Source: Plasmopara viticola
Lineage: Eukaryota > Oomycota > Peronosporomycetes > Peronosporales > Peronosporaceae
Assembly (NCBI GenBank): GCA_001695595.3
Contig: MBPM02000003.1
Coordinates: 992,001-1,056,000 of the forward strand
Reading direction: 5' to 3'
Length of the DNA stretch: 64,000 bases
Position numbers and translations under genes: made by a program. Under the pieces are notes generated by a model, which had not been told where the DNA came from, did not search any database, and saw nothing but the letters and a program-made list of their open reading frames with translations. Of the stretch, positions 11,657-23,956 are shown in pieces (positions within the stretch are counted from its first letter, which is position 1; every line of letters begins with the position of its first letter).

Positions 11657-12629
11657 ATGGGCAACAAGCAGGCAAAGCAACCACCTTCTTCCAGCGGCTC
11701 GCGCAGTGTCCCTGTAAGTGCATCGACATCCGCTGAGCCCCCTACGTCCGTCGCATCGAGCAATCCTCGTATCAATTCTTCACAGTCTTCACTTCCTGCA
11801 CAATCACTACTGGAGACAAAGCTGGCCGACGTGGAAGTGTCCGCGGTTTTCTCGCAGCCTGAGATGCTGTCCATCCGCAAACATTTGGCCGCGGTTTTAG
11901 ACCAGCACGAAAATGATGCCGTCGTGATCCCTAAAGACGAGTTTTTTCGTTTTCTGGCAGGAGGCGATGGCAACACCTCTAGCCTCTATGTAAACCGCCT
12001 CTACGCGATCTTTGACATGGACAAGAAGGGACATGTAAGAAAAATTGTTGTCAAATAGGTTCTGCTTTTAAATCTTATTGAAATGGTTGTAGGTGACGTT
12101 TGAGGATCTGATGAAGGGCTTGTCTCTTCTAAGTCAGAAGGCGACTCGAGAGCAGAAACTGATGCTGTCCTTTTACTTACTAGACCCCGAGGGCACAGGG
12201 TTTATAACCAAGAAGATGACGACGGAATTGCTGCGCTCGTGTCTTGCGGAATGCAACGGTCCGTACTTGTCTGGTCTCTTTGTTTGACTAAGTCGTTGTA
12301 TACTGACTATTTTGAATGGGGAGCGTAGAGTTGGAAATCTCATTGACAGAGGCTCAATTGGCTCACATCGTGGACAACACTTTTTTGGATGCTGACTTGG
12401 ACCATAACGAAGTTATTGATTTGAATGAGTATCAAGTACGTCTGTTGTCGTGCAACCTTATCATGGCAATGTCCTTCCTGCCATTTTTAACATGTTGTGA
12501 TGCTCATGCATTTTGCAGGCTTTGGACGCGAAACACCCGGGACTTTTTGATTTTCTCACAGTGGACGCGTTTGGTGTGCTCAGCCATCTTGAGAGAGTTC
12601 ACAGCATGAGCATTACGGCTCCTCAGTAA
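11657..12629 (+). CDS. Calcineurin B-like EF-hand protein, probably N-myristoylated
   Basis: Four exons (11657-12034, 12093-12258, 12329-12435, 12519-12629) encode 253 residues. The start MGNKQAK fits an N-myristoylation signal (Gly2, with Lys downstream), so membrane attachment is likely. A Ser/Pro-rich segment of about 50 residues precedes the EF-hand region. One loop reads DMDKKGHVTFED with acidic residues at positions 1, 3 and 12. A second (DPEGTGFITKKM) lacks the final acidic residue and is probably weak. A third, DLDHNEVIDLNE, ends in the required Glu. The closing helix (LDAKHPGLFDFLTVD) resembles the C-terminal part of plant CBL/NCS-type calcium sensors. Such proteins relay calcium signals to a phosphatase or kinase partner, unknown here. 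An upstream in-frame extension to 11390 exists, but the MGN start gives the better protein. It converges on the lipoyl-protein gene. Confidence 0.8.
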
Positions 12630-12753
12630 ATTTAAATAGCTATTCAAAACATAGCCAACACACATTAAATGCAATAAAAGCTCGCTTTTTTATGAAGTTG
12701 TATTGCGTTCACCATTGCGTCATGTGCTTGTCAAAATAGCGTAAGCAAATCAA

Positions 12754-13532
12754 TTACTTCTTCTTCTCGGGTAGTGTCACGGGCGTCATACCAGTGACGC
12801 CGTATAGAGCAATATACGCCTGCTGTTTTTTGATGAGGCTCGAGGAAATGGCGCTCTTTTTAATGCCGAAGCCCCACTTTTCCTCAAACAAAGTGGGGGC
12901 AGCTGGAGTGGGCGTAGCAGCTTCAGAGGAAGGCTTAGCTGTAGAAGCTGCTGAAACGGCTGGTTCAGCCTCAGTCTGTTTCGTGGGTGGTGAGACCTTC
13001 GGAGAGGGCTGAGGCGCCGCAGGTTCTGGCGCAGTCTCTTTCTTTATCGGCTTTTCGGAGGCCACAGAGGCGGTGGAAGCGGCTGGAGTTTCCTCGAGCT
13101 TGAAATTTTTAAAAGCAGCGATAGAATCCTGCTCTTCAACCACAACCATCATTGGCTGTCCTATGGGAATATTTTCAGTTCCCGCTGGAATGAGAATCTT
13201 AGCCAGAAACATATCGTCTGTAGCTTCGTAATCAACAACGGCCTTGTCCGTCTCAATTTCGCACACAATATCCCCAGCGCTGATAGCGTCACCTTCCTGT
13301 TTGTTCCACTTGGACATATTGCCCGTCTCCATCGTCGGGGATAGCGCTAAACGAGTTTTAAGCTAGTGAGTACCAGAAGTCTTACTTGTCGAGCGTACAA
13401 AAAACACTACGACGTACAAGGCAGACCGACAATGTCATGAGGTGGATAGGAAGAGAAGCAACGCGATGCACATGCGACGATACGGCGTTGGGCCGGTAAG
13501 GCAGTGCGCAGATGGAAGACGGAGCGAAGCAT
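12754..13532 (-). CDS. Mitochondrial lipoyl-domain protein lacking a catalytic domain (E3BP/PDX1-like)
   Basis: Two exons (13532-13418 and 13346-12754; 71 bp intron) give 235 residues. The N-terminus is a presequence-like stretch rich in Arg, Ala and Ser. A lipoyl domain starts at GLPSLSPTMETG and carries the lipoyl lysine in EIETDKAVVDYE (K73); this sequence is of the pyruvate dehydrogenase E2/E3BP type. It is followed by a long Ala/Pro/Glu/Lys linker (about 120-190). The last ~45 residues (EEKWGFGIKKSAISSSLIKK, then QQAYIALYGVTGMTPV) do not show the usual subunit-binding motif, and the acyltransferase domain with HxxxDG is absent. It may carry or present lipoyl groups in the PDH complex, or tether another subunit. 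The role is inferred from the lipoyl domain alone. Confidence 0.75.
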
Positions 13533-13556
13533 GTCAAGACCTATCGCGGTTCTGAC

Positions 13557-13586
13557 TGAATTTATGAGCGCGAGATCGTTGATTGG
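13557..13586 (-). promoter_or_regulatory. Initiator-like motif and CCAAT box of the lipoyl-protein gene
   Basis: On the minus strand, CCAAT (13586-13582) is followed by GCTCATAAATTCA (13569-13557), 25-37 bp before the ATG at 13532. The second motif shares the GCTCAT core of the oomycete initiator. The call is by resemblance only. Confidence 0.35.
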
Positions 13587-13680
13587 CTGATACTTGGATA
13601 AAATTTTAATGTAAAATTGCAGAATAATTTCATCGCATCAAAAATTCGCTTAATGATTGCATCGCATGACAAGAATTACT

Positions 13681-16319
13681 TTACTCCACCATTTCCCAAT
13701 CGCCCACTCCAACACGTACAGTGCTGGCATCGCTCGATGAATCCTTCGTACTATTGCTGGTCAATGCCTTTGCTACACTTGCCAACGCAGCACTTTCTTT
13801 GAGCGCGGTAGAAAGAGGAGCCGTTTGTTTCTTTGCTCGTTTCTTCTCGTGCTTTGTGGACGGCGACACCTTGGGCTCAGCTGCAGCTTCATCTGTATCG
13901 ACGTTTATGTTGTCCGTCTCGGTCGCAATTTTCTCTGCAGATTTCTCTTGATCCCTAGGTGAATCGTTGGGACACTCTTTAATCTGCTGCTGAGCATCTT
14001 TTAAGGGAAAAGCGGACGGCGAGTTCGAAACTGCGCGTGCAGATTCTACCGATGCAACTGACAGCTCGTGATGGTCTTTCGGCTCAGTACTTTTGGCCTC
14101 GGTGATTAAATTAACACCTTCGAGACCAAGGGCGTGCACTTGGCTAAACAGGTGTAATGCAGTGGCTAGTCGAGCACGAAGAGCTTTACGATCCTCGCCT
14201 AGTGCAATGCTGCTTATTCACAAATTAGAGATTCTTTTTCACGCTATTCAGGGATATATAGGGATAGCACCGCACCTGTCTGTGCCCAAATTTGATAAAG
14301 TAACTGTTGTGGCTGTCGCTGTTGAGGCCCTACTTGTGGCTTCTTGCTGCTGCTTAAGCTGGTAATGGCAATTAATCAATATACCATTATTCATTATAAA
14401 GAATTGAAACAAGAAATGCATTGTCGTACCTCTTCTTTTCGGCTAGCACGATACATTTCAAGCTCTGAGCGTAGAGATATCAGAGCATTGCGTAGTTCAT
14501 GTCGCTCTTGCACATCAGCGTCGCTATTATTCTTAGCTGCAGCTGCAGCAATTGTAGCCTCAGCAGCTTTATTTTCGGCTTCAATCACTTTGTGTTCAGC
14601 TACGCTAAGAAGCCTGACAAGTTTCAAGTTCTCGTCGTTCATCACGCTGATTCGTTCCTCCAACTCAGTAACTTTTTGCTTCGAAGTCACCAACTGAATC
14701 TCCGTCGCTGACAGCGCTTTCAGCTTTTCTTCCAGCTCACCATTAATCGCTTGGAGTTTTTCCATTTTTTTCTCTTGCTCAGCCAAATTGCTGATTGTCC
14801 CTTCCAATCCATTGACCTTCTCTTTCAAACTTGCAATCTGATTCTCGCATGAAATCAAGTTTGCTTCTTCCGTGCTAAGCGTTGCTTGCAGCTTTTCATT
14901 CTCATCGGCGTACGCCGCCATCTTTTCACTCATGTCTCGTCGCAGCTCAAAACTTTCGGCTTCTACTTTTTGTTGATATTTCGTGGTGGCTTCTTTCAGC
15001 TTCACCGCAAATGCACAAGCCTTCAGTTTTTGGTCCGCCATCGCTTTTTTTTTTACGGCTTCGTTAATCTTCAGCTCCATTGCTTCATCTTTTGCAGCCA
15101 ATTCCTCTTTTAAGGCTTTGTTTTCGCTTTGAACGACTTCCAGACTTTTCTCTACCGCTTCTTTAATCTTAACTGCCGTATCATTGTCGTTTGCAACCAA
15201 TTGTGTCTTTAACTGCAGGTTCATCGCCGTAGCTGCCTCGAACTTATTCATCAAATCTAAATTATCTTGCGCAAGTTTGTCCACTTTCACTCGCATGTTC
15301 TGCTCCAACTCGCTACTAATGGCTGCTGTATGAGTTTTTGCAGCTTCTAGCTTCGTTTCGGTTGCCTTGACTTGTAATCCCGCAGGCATTGCTAAACTTT
15401 TCAAATCATGTGCTGCAATAGTTGCATGTGCGGATGCTTCACCTTCTCGCTTTCGCTTTTTATTTAACGGTAATGGCACATCCGTTGGCGTAGCTTGCTG
15501 GGTAGCCTCAAGAGCTTCATCCGCGACAATGGTCATGTCAATCATGTCGACTTGCACTCTACTTTCCTCTTTCGGCAAAGGAACAAGACGAGAGCTACAA
15601 AAGTTGCTATCATAGTACGTTATCATGCAGCAACATTAAGAACAAGCAACCTGAGTTTAGATTACAGTGCCTCAATTTCCTTCTGTACGTACTTTAATAA
15701 CTCAAACTTGTACACCATTGGAGTCACTCCTGTAAAACCAGCAAAATTGACATGACAACGAGGCAAGTAAGAGCAAAGCAAGGAATTGCCTGATATTTAA
15801 CACCATTATCGTTACCTGCCGGTGTCGTGCCAGGCTTAGTAAAGTGAATCGTATACCCCTTGCCTAACGTCACCGAGGCTCCTTTGCCAACACGATCCGC
15901 GTTAACCCAAATGCCGTTGCGACTAAATTGTAACACCCATCTTCGTGAGTCTTTTTCAAAGCAAAAAGATGGAGCAAAAGTTGAACCTATTGTCATGGAG
16001 TTCAACACTCGGTTCTTTGTTGTTATCTGTATCGTCTAGCTTCACCACGCAATGCTAGGGAAATCAAGAAACGAACACCGCAAACTTTAGAAACCCTTTC
16101 ACTCCATATCACGCCTGTTAATCACCACTTTGTGATAAAACGTACCACGCTGCTAATGAAAAGCTTGTCAATCACAAGATCGCAGCGACGTTTGTTCCGG
16201 CCAATTGTGGTCACTTTGTCCCGAAAGTAAATGTGGTCGCTTTCTTCAGCTATATCTTTGGAGACAAGCAGGAAACGTCCCCAGGGTGCCGCTCCATCTA
16301 GTTTTGGCGCGTTCACCAT
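13681..16319 (-). CDS. FHA domain and long coiled-coil protein, probably nuclear
   Basis: Seven exons (16319-16146, 16054-15987, 15922-15816, 15729-15693, 15594-14430, 14358-14276, 14209-13681) keep phase and give 720 residues. Residues ~15-115 form an FHA domain, a phosphothreonine-binding module. Visible motifs are TTIGRNKRRCDLVID, then SSVHCVV (the usual S-x-x-H position), then SRNGIWVNADRVGKG (the N-G-x-x-V-N turn). A basic cluster NKKRKRE near residue 175 looks like a nuclear import signal. About 300 residues of heptad-like Glu/Lys/Leu/Ala-rich coiled coil follow, then an acidic Ser/Lys-rich tail ending GDWEMVE. The FHA half could instead stop at a TAA inside the fourth intron, which would make two genes. 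I prefer one gene because a GTACGT donor and a TTTGTAG acceptor join the two halves in phase. The function is probably scaffolding in phospho-signalling. Confidence 0.65.
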
Positions 16320-16693
16320 TACCGCTTTTGAGTGCTGACAAAAAGTGACAAGCTTGGGTGACTAATACGAATGGCTATTTGCTTTATATAAAATTTAATA
16401 GGAGAATGGATCAAATATAACTTTCTCCAAATTAAATGGAAAAATATATTTAATGGAAAAAAATCCACCTTGAATCACAACTTTTCCTGAAAAAATCTAC
16501 CTACGAAGTAAGAAAACAATTGAAAAATTAAAAACAAAAGAGTATCCCTAACTCACTAAGAAAAATATGCTTTTATGCTGCGCAGTACTGGTGCATCGAC
16601 GCTTGTTGTGTCACAGCTGCCGCATCGATAAACACTTTTTGGCGCGTTAACTTCTATTGTAGCATGCTGTGATTCGATTCGCTTCTTTTTGAG
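16320..16693. other. AT-rich intergenic stretch
   Basis: Upstream flank of the FHA gene. It is AT-rich, especially 16380-16530, with no ORF, repeat or initiator motif that I can support. Confidence 0.5.
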
Positions 16694-16939
16694 TCAATCT
16701 TTTCTTTTGGACGGATTTGGTTGAAAATGCTCGTTCTTTACCAGTTCACTTTTTGTCACAAATAGCTTCACTTCGAGTGCTTCATCGTAGGCAAATAGAT
16801 ACGTTTTATTTGACCACGTATCCCCAAAAAACAATTCTGCACGTGCTGCTATGAGGTGTCGACGTGGACCATTCAATTCCTTCACATAACCGCATGTGCA
16901 GGTACCAATGGTACTGTTTACCTCAACAGCATGCTCCAT
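16694..16939 (-). CDS. Hypothetical protein, 81 residues
   Basis: This ATG-started frame has even composition (MEHAVEVNSTIGTCTCGYVK, then ARAELFFGDTWSNKTYLFAY) and a basic end (NPSKRKD). I do not recognise it. It could be a small gene, the last exon of one, or a fragment of a mobile element, since it borders a repeat-rich desert. No intron or promoter is evident. Confidence 0.3.
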   Translation of the reverse strand: MEHAVEVNSTIGTCTCGYVKELNGPRRHLIAARAELFFGDTWSNKTYLFAYDEALEVKLFVTKSELVKNEHFQPNPSKRKD

Positions 16940-17104
16940 TGGCTTGTTTGTTCAAACCGACACAACAAACGATGTAGTTGAACTTGGACATACTTAAATT
17001 GTTTTTACATTCTTAACATTGAAGTGATGCAACTGGCAGCATAAGACGTAATCACACCCCATTGTTTGGTGTGTCCAGCAAATTTGAGCCACTTTGTAAC
17101 AAGT

Positions 17105-17150
17105 GGATTTGAACCCGCGCCATCTCTCTGTTCGCATTGCTTGTGAACCA
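17105..17150 (-). repeat. tRNA-like SINE fragment (A and B box)
   Basis: On the minus strand, TGGTTCACAAGC (17150-17139) resembles a pol III A box, and GGTTCAAATCC (17115-17105) is a perfect B box, at tRNA-like spacing. The intervening bases do not form an obvious anticodon arm, so it is not a tRNA gene. It is most likely the head of a decayed tRNA-derived SINE reading leftward; its 3' limit is not clear. Confidence 0.4.
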
Positions 17151-19495
17151 TCTCTTCAAATTTGATGCGGTAAACTTACTATCTAAAGATATAAATTCTC
17201 TATTCTATATTTTACATGCATATTTTTGCTGTCGTTGCAAGATATTATATTGCTAGGCATATTTTTTTGCTTTTTCATCATTTTTAGTTTTGGAATAGAA
17301 TTTTTTCCATTTAATTTGAAAAAAGGTATATTTTTCCAAAAGGAATTAAATAAATTACGTAATCCTTTCCACCTATTGTCGTCCACACTTTTTCATCGGC
17401 CGTGTCTTGAAACCTGTCAATACATGTTGACGGAACAGTATAATATCATTTCTGTACACGTTTGCGCCTTTGTTATTCCCAAGGTCAAACATGCTGACAA
17501 TTGGTAAAGCTGATGATGAAAACAACTTGTTTCTGACATGCATTGAGCATATTGACGTTTTTGTCATTCGTCACCAGTAGACCCCTCATTGTTGACAATT
17601 ATAAAGAACAGAATATATCCAGTAATAATTGGCAATGACTTTCTCCGTAAAAGAGTGGATGGAGCTTAAATGACATTAGCACTCTCCTCGCACGCAAAAC
17701 ACAAAACACTGATAAGAAATCAAGTAGATATGAGATTAACAAATATAGAAATCTTTATGAGGCAACTACAAAGAACCGAGCTGTAGATGGTGTAGAACGC
17801 TATCAATAGCGAAAAAAGGGCAACCACGTCCTACCAGCTGACTGTTTTACTTTTTGCTTGCTCAATGGGTGTCATCGAGGCTTCAAGGTAAATTTAAATG
17901 CTACATGTATTTCTAACTGCAACGTGCGTGTTGGCACAAACTGATTGCGTCAGGTCACAACGACACTATCGATCTTTATATTACCACGTATACAATAGAA
18001 CCACCACACATAGAAATGAATCATGCGAGGTTGTCAATATTGGTGGTAGTGGTTAGAAAATATAGCGACAAACATACATGTGGAGCATGCGATGTACATG
18101 CAAAATGGAGTGATGTGCTCGCGACTTAAAGTAGACCTGCAATGTCTCGAGCTGGAAAACGACTACTGTGTTAAAGTATGATTTATATATGTATATACCC
18201 CGACTGGACATGGTTATACAGCTTAAGATTTTTTTTGTAGTCTCATATGCTATCTGGGTTGCTGACAAAATCACTCTCGGTCACAGCCACTTTCAACCGG
18301 CATGGCTACGCCACTTTGGTGCAACCGTTTGCGCCAGTCCTCTACAACTTTTACGGCAGAGTCGAACGATTTGCCCAAAAAAGATCGTCTGTTGCCCATA
18401 TCGTGGGCTTTCGGACAACTTCAGCCGGATTAATAAGTAGTCTGCCTGTAGTTTAAGGATAGGCAAAGTCTCCACCTGTCTCATGTTCTCAAACCTCTTT
18501 GCAAACTTAAGCTCTTTTTGCACCGACGCAATAGTTTAAAGTGAACGTGGAGTACGTGGTTGCGCAATAAACGTTCCAGTCGCTTAATTGTGATTTGTGC
18601 TGTTTCACGGGCTTGTAAGCTCGTGACTTAGGAAAGCACCACGTGTGTAAGGTGGCATTGAAGTGCGCGGGCTGTAATTGGTCAGAAATTAAGGGCTCTA
18701 AACTTTTATTTTCCTTTTCCATGCAATAAAGTGACTTACTCATTTTTTTGTTCCTCGGAGCTCTTTTAGATATATTCACTTATCAAATCATCTCCACAAC
18801 AATTGGTAGCACTTTTCGGCTCGGTCTTTTGTTTTCGCATCCTGAATTTTGACTGGATTTCACTATTGCCGTTGGTGTTGACGGCGTAAGTAGTCTCGCA
18901 GCAGATCTCTTTTGTGGTTTCCCGTAAATTGAAAGAGTCTGGAAACAGATGGGGTCACTTTTGTAGTTTGATAGCAAGCAGCGACTGTGTGCTTCTTGAC
19001 TGTTGTTGGCATTAGTGGCTTGGTGCGAATCCCTGACGCTACATTCCACCCCTCCAAGCTAATCATGTATATAAGCCAAACGAACGACTTACCATCCCGG
19101 CGCAATCATCTCACCATGCGGGCACAATCATCTTGACTTCATTCGTTCGTTTGTCTATCCATGACGTCACAGTGAATAATGACAGACACGAATTCGATAT
19201 CTGGGTTTCATACGCAATCTCGTTGCTAACAAATTGCCGTGGCAACAGGAACAAATTAAAGTTGGAATGGTCGTCGTGTCAAAGCAAGTGCTCTTCGATG
19301 GGAGGCAACGTCAGAGTTATTGGCCCGCGATCGCTCAGCTCTTGGCTGAGCTAAAAAACGAGAATACTATAGTAATGGTGTACCTAAAAAATATAGAAAG
19401 CTCACTTGCTTACTAAAGGCTACTTCGTCTAAGCGAATATGTTTTATATCAGCCTTATCGGCAGCGTATGATGCGCCTTCGCTAAGAAATCCAAG

Positions 19496-19800
19496 AAGAT
19501 TCTACGGAATTGGCATGTCCTTATTAAGAAAAAACTCACGTGGGAATCGGGGGAATCACTCGCAGAGCTTCCACCAATTAAAGGAGTCAAAGTTGAGATT
19601 GATTTTGAGCCAAGCACGGAATTCTGTGTCACCAGACAATGGCCATTGTCACGAGAGTAATGTGAGCTCATTATTGATTTCTCACCGGAAAGGCAAAGGA
19701 CGGCATAATCCAAGAGTCAAAACTTCGCACCCATCACCGCCTTTTTGCATCTAGGAAACAAACAGAGAGTGGCAACTAGCTCATGCTTTTAATAATATGG
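19496..19800 (+). mobile_element. Decayed Gypsy-type LTR retrotransposon relic (start of reverse transcriptase)
   Basis: One frame reads ELPPIKGVKVEID, then FCVTRQWPLSRE. This is the region just before the reverse-transcriptase core of oomycete Gypsy elements, where a Pro-rich lead is followed by the 'WPLS.EQ' segment. In-frame stops occur at 19658 and again soon after. Past the second stop the similarity moves to another frame (SHPSPPFCI, then LAHAFNN), matching the 'S.P.FCI.K..G.WR..HAFN' block. The element is therefore frameshifted and dead. No YxDD active site, integrase or LTRs could be found nearby. Confidence 0.5.
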
Positions 19801-22800
19801 GCAAATTAACGTCACCTACGTATTTTTTATTTTGAGAGAGAACGTGTTGATTAACAGCATGTCTGGGTGTACAATGTGCTATTTACATCAGATCCGATCG
19901 AGGCATTCGAGCATACTCTTTACGGCCGTTAGGATACCTTCAAATGTTTGAGAAAGTGCGTCCAAGGCTATTAATCGCACATGCGGCGTTTTTGCTTGCT
20001 TGATTTTTTTTTTCAACTACGGACTTTTGCTTAGACATGATAATAATCAATCTAGTTTTGGGGCAGTCGAAGGTACACGTCAAATCATGACTTTTTGAGA
20101 GCGCATTCAGTCCGGTAGTGAGATTATCTCGATCAATTGTGGGTTTGATTACTAAGATTAAAGATATAAATATCCTCTCCCGTATTCAAGCGATATTTTT
20201 TTCTTAATCTCGGGTGAGTTATTTCTTTCGAATAAGTACATGTTTACATTTTGCCCTGCTTATTGGGTTTGAGCAATTGTTAACGAGTTTGTATAAATGT
20301 TTCGTTAAGGAATCAATCCAAAGTAGAAGCTTGGAAGTAAACGATGTTAGAGATTCACCCCCACTTATCCCATTATTATATAGGTATCAAAAAAACGAGC
20401 CATTAGAACAATCTCGCAAGGTGGCACGAGGCTTGTGAATACTCAAATATTATTGTAGAGCACAAGCGCAACAATAGGCCCACAAGTAAAAGACTTTCAC
20501 GTTCATATTGCACTCGGCATTTTTGTTTCTATCCGACCGAGGGTATCGAAGAGGCGTTGCGATCGACAAGAAGCATGGCCTCATGCGAGTCCGGCGCTGC
20601 TCCTAGCACCCCTCCAAGTACTGCTCCCACTCTCGGTCTTAATGATTAAGGGACTATACAGTATTCTAATTTGAGAATGGAGGACTATGCATGTGCATAT
20701 GCGCGATCGGCTGATTCTGGAGCTCAACCTAAAAAAGGCAGCTTCCTGACGCAGTTCAATCAATCGCGCGACGGTCACTCCAATTATAAAGCTCATACAT
20801 TGCATGATAAAGCTAGGTAATCTTCTCAAGGTCGTTGAGGGTTCGAATCATCCCGTAAAGGTCGTAGCCTTTCTATCTGCCCCGACCATGATAGCAATTT
20901 TGATCACATGCACTTGCCACACAGGACCTACTGAAAAGAGGACAAGAACGAGGAAATAGCGACCTCCGCGGATAATCCACAAGACCTCAACAGGATCTTA
21001 TGATGAAGGGGAAAGGACGAGGTAAGAGTGATTTCCAAAAAACCTCCACAGTATTTACTAACGAAGGGTTTAGGACGAGGTAAATCACGAAGAGGTACTT
21101 TACTATAGAATGAGCTGTAGAGTACTTTAATTGGCACCACGAGCTTTTTGCAGAGTGGTCCGAAATCGTTTTTCTTTAAACTTGTCAAAACCGCTGCACC
21201 GGCTACAGCACGACTGCTAAAAGGCTGGTGCGATCTTAATTTATAAGAAATGCGTTCTTCGTCGGTCTTTTTGTTGCACTAAAGATCATGATAAAAATGA
21301 CGCCATACACGCATTCGGAACTTGCGCCACCAGCTTTTGGCATGGTATCATGCATATACGCGTTAATTACTAAAAGACTGGTGAAGCTATGAGCTTACAG
21401 GCTCGCACAAAACGCTCTCGATGCCAAAAAGAGCAAAGCTTGGTGTTGGTGTATTTTGATGCTTATATGGATGTCCCACCACGTGCAGTTAGTTTGTCAG
21501 TGCTATTACGCCGTGGGCATTTTATTTATCTGAATTATGGTAAAGTCAGCGCTGATAATGTAGTTTCTGCCGTTATTCAGCGACTACGCCAAACACGATC
21601 GACGAGCAGTTCTACTTTCTTAGTGTCTCTTTAGCTAACTTAAATTTTTAAACTCGATGACTCGAACTGAAATCTCCATTTCACGAACTCTTATAGAAAA
21701 TACATAACAATGTTTGGCAATACGCTGCACATATCCAGAGCGAGCGATCCGCAGACCAAAAGTCAGACTGAGTAAAGGACATTTTGTCGCCACAGGCTTG
21801 TTGTGCAGTGTATGAGCGGATACATCCCGGTGTTAGAACATTAATTAAGCAATGTTGCTTACGCCTGAACGAGCTACTTGAAACGTTGCGTGAATAGACA
21901 AGCTAATGCTCGTGCTTTGTTAACACTACAACATTATGGTCCTAGGCTTGATCAAAGGGAATCGCCGAGCTTCTTGTTAACATCGATGCGTTATGTTGCG
22001 CAAGCAATTGGAAGACTTGATGTCAATTGTAGTATTTCTAGATACATCACGACCGATCGGCTGATAGCTTAAGTACTCAATCACCATACCCTGAGCGAAA
22101 GTGAATAGTTATTAAGTCCAAATCAAGATTAATAATTTGGTACTATTATATACCTAAACTTTCTACCGGTTTAAATGCTGCTGTCCTGACAGCAGACTGT
22201 GCTCATTTTTTTCCATATAAGTTTGTAGCCAAAAGGGGCTTAGCGGTCACTCTTGACACCTTAGAAAGCAAGTGAACACGCCCGGTATATATGTGAGCTC
22301 ACTTAAGCCATAATATATGACTCGAGCAAGGAAAACACGAGAGCATTCGTATCAAGCCATACGCAGACAGAGCCACAAAAAGCCGACAAATAGTCGGACG
22401 AATATTGGATACAAATAGCCACAACTTTTGTCTCGTACACGAGTCGTGTGAAGTGGAGCGATGCTCTTTCTTACTCTCGGATCGAGGCCAATTTCGACAA
22501 GATCCGTTCGTTCCGGAGATACGTCACTAAGCGCAAGTGTTGACGTTGTCAGTTAAGGTCGTCAATGTTAAGATTTTCCATCTCTTGAAATGAGTTCACT
22601 AGACATCGGTCGCGAGTGAAATGAAGGAGAGAGTACAAAGTGTGCCGCATGGCGCTGAAACGTCGTTTCCCTCTATCGACAAAGAAGATTAGTGTCACTT
22701 TCGCGTGAAGCGCGATCTCGCACAGCAACGTCGAAATGGTCAGTTCCGGTGTCTTAATAAGCGTAGTAGAGATTCTCACTAAAAGGACTTTCAGAAAATG

Positions 22801-23637
22801 AGGCACCGCTTCGAGAAAAGTACCCCGACATCGTTGGCGCTGTTAATCGCCGGCAAGACTGCACTTCCCGTCACTAGGTATAAAAGCGCAGAAACCAAGA
22901 AAACAGCTTGTCTCAAGATTTGATTGCCTATTAAAAGTTGCGTTTACTGGAGCATGATAGCAGCCATAGGTCATACAGCAACAGTCTACTGACAATCAAA
23001 AATGCTTGTTTAGCCAAGCGAGCTCATACCATAGATACCTTTTTACTCGAACACCGGCAGCACGAGTGTTGAATTAGCAACCGAAGCGGCATTTGACAAA
23101 TTAGCGCGCTTACGCTGATATATGGCGTGATCTCGGAAACGCAAGCTCAATTTGCTGCTGACCGTAACGATGCACCCTGTTCGGAAGATGAGGGAGTTGA
23201 TTGCCAAAAGTCTAAGAGCTAAAATTAGCTTTTATGGCTTCCTCAGTCTGCTGTATAAACATTTGAGAAGCGGCACATATCACAGCGATATTGTCGGATA
23301 GACAGAAAATTATAAAGAATTTTGACCACAAGAAGCCTGGGGTCTCGAAGGAAAAGAATTGTAACGGAGTTGCATGACCCCACCCCTTGCTAATAGTATT
23401 TTCATGTTGTGTGTTTTGAGTCGCTTGATATCTTAAACATCAGAAAGACGTTTTATAGTACGGAGAAGATAGCAAGAGATCGAACATAGTCAAATAATCA
23501 CTGATTGATGCATTTTGGTATCGATTACTATGCTTGATTGTATTTGTAAAGCATTTACATAATGGATTTTTATAAAGGTTGACAGTGACTCTTAAGCTCA
23601 AGCGGATAGTGATATACAACTCGTATGTACCATAGAG

Positions 23638-23956
23638 ATTTAAACTATCGGAACCCACGCGCTAGGACTAAGCTGTCTTTATCGCGGGATGCTGGTAGCA
23701 ATCCGACCCATATTGGGACCGGGGTCCGTATTCCTCATTACACTATGGGGCTTTTTCGGTCAGTGGGGCGCCCCCCACCCAACCCTTTTATTACCCAATC
23801 GGGCGCGAGTTGGTAGGGCAGTCACACACTCGGGTGTGATGGCTCGTTCACGTTAGTGCCCTATCTCCGGCTGCCTTAATTCGAATCCTATGGGTATTGA
23901 ACCAGGTGCCTCCCGGTCCTGGGTCGAACGGCTAACCGCTTGAGCCACAGGGTCGG
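23638..23956 (-). mobile_element. tRNA-derived SINE with short direct repeats
   Basis: Read on the minus strand, the element starts with a tRNA-like head: A box TGGCTCAAGCGG (23947-23936) and B box GGTTCAATACC (23903-23893) at tRNA-like spacing, as needed for internal pol III transcription. A non-tRNA body follows, containing a hairpin (TCACAC/GTGTGA, 23822-23839) and C/G-rich runs. The 7-base sequence TCGTATG flanks both ends (23631-23637 and 23957-23963) and is a likely target-site duplication. SINEs of this general kind are known in oomycetes. The exact 3' end is inferred from the repeat. Confidence 0.6.

Noticed and set aside
20835..20850. B-box-like GGTTCGAATCA
   Set aside because: No acceptable A box upstream, so neither a tRNA nor a SINE is supported.
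23625..23816. 63-codon ORF with a Pro-rich end
   Set aside because: Lies inside the SINE and runs against its orientation; it is a by-product of the repeat.
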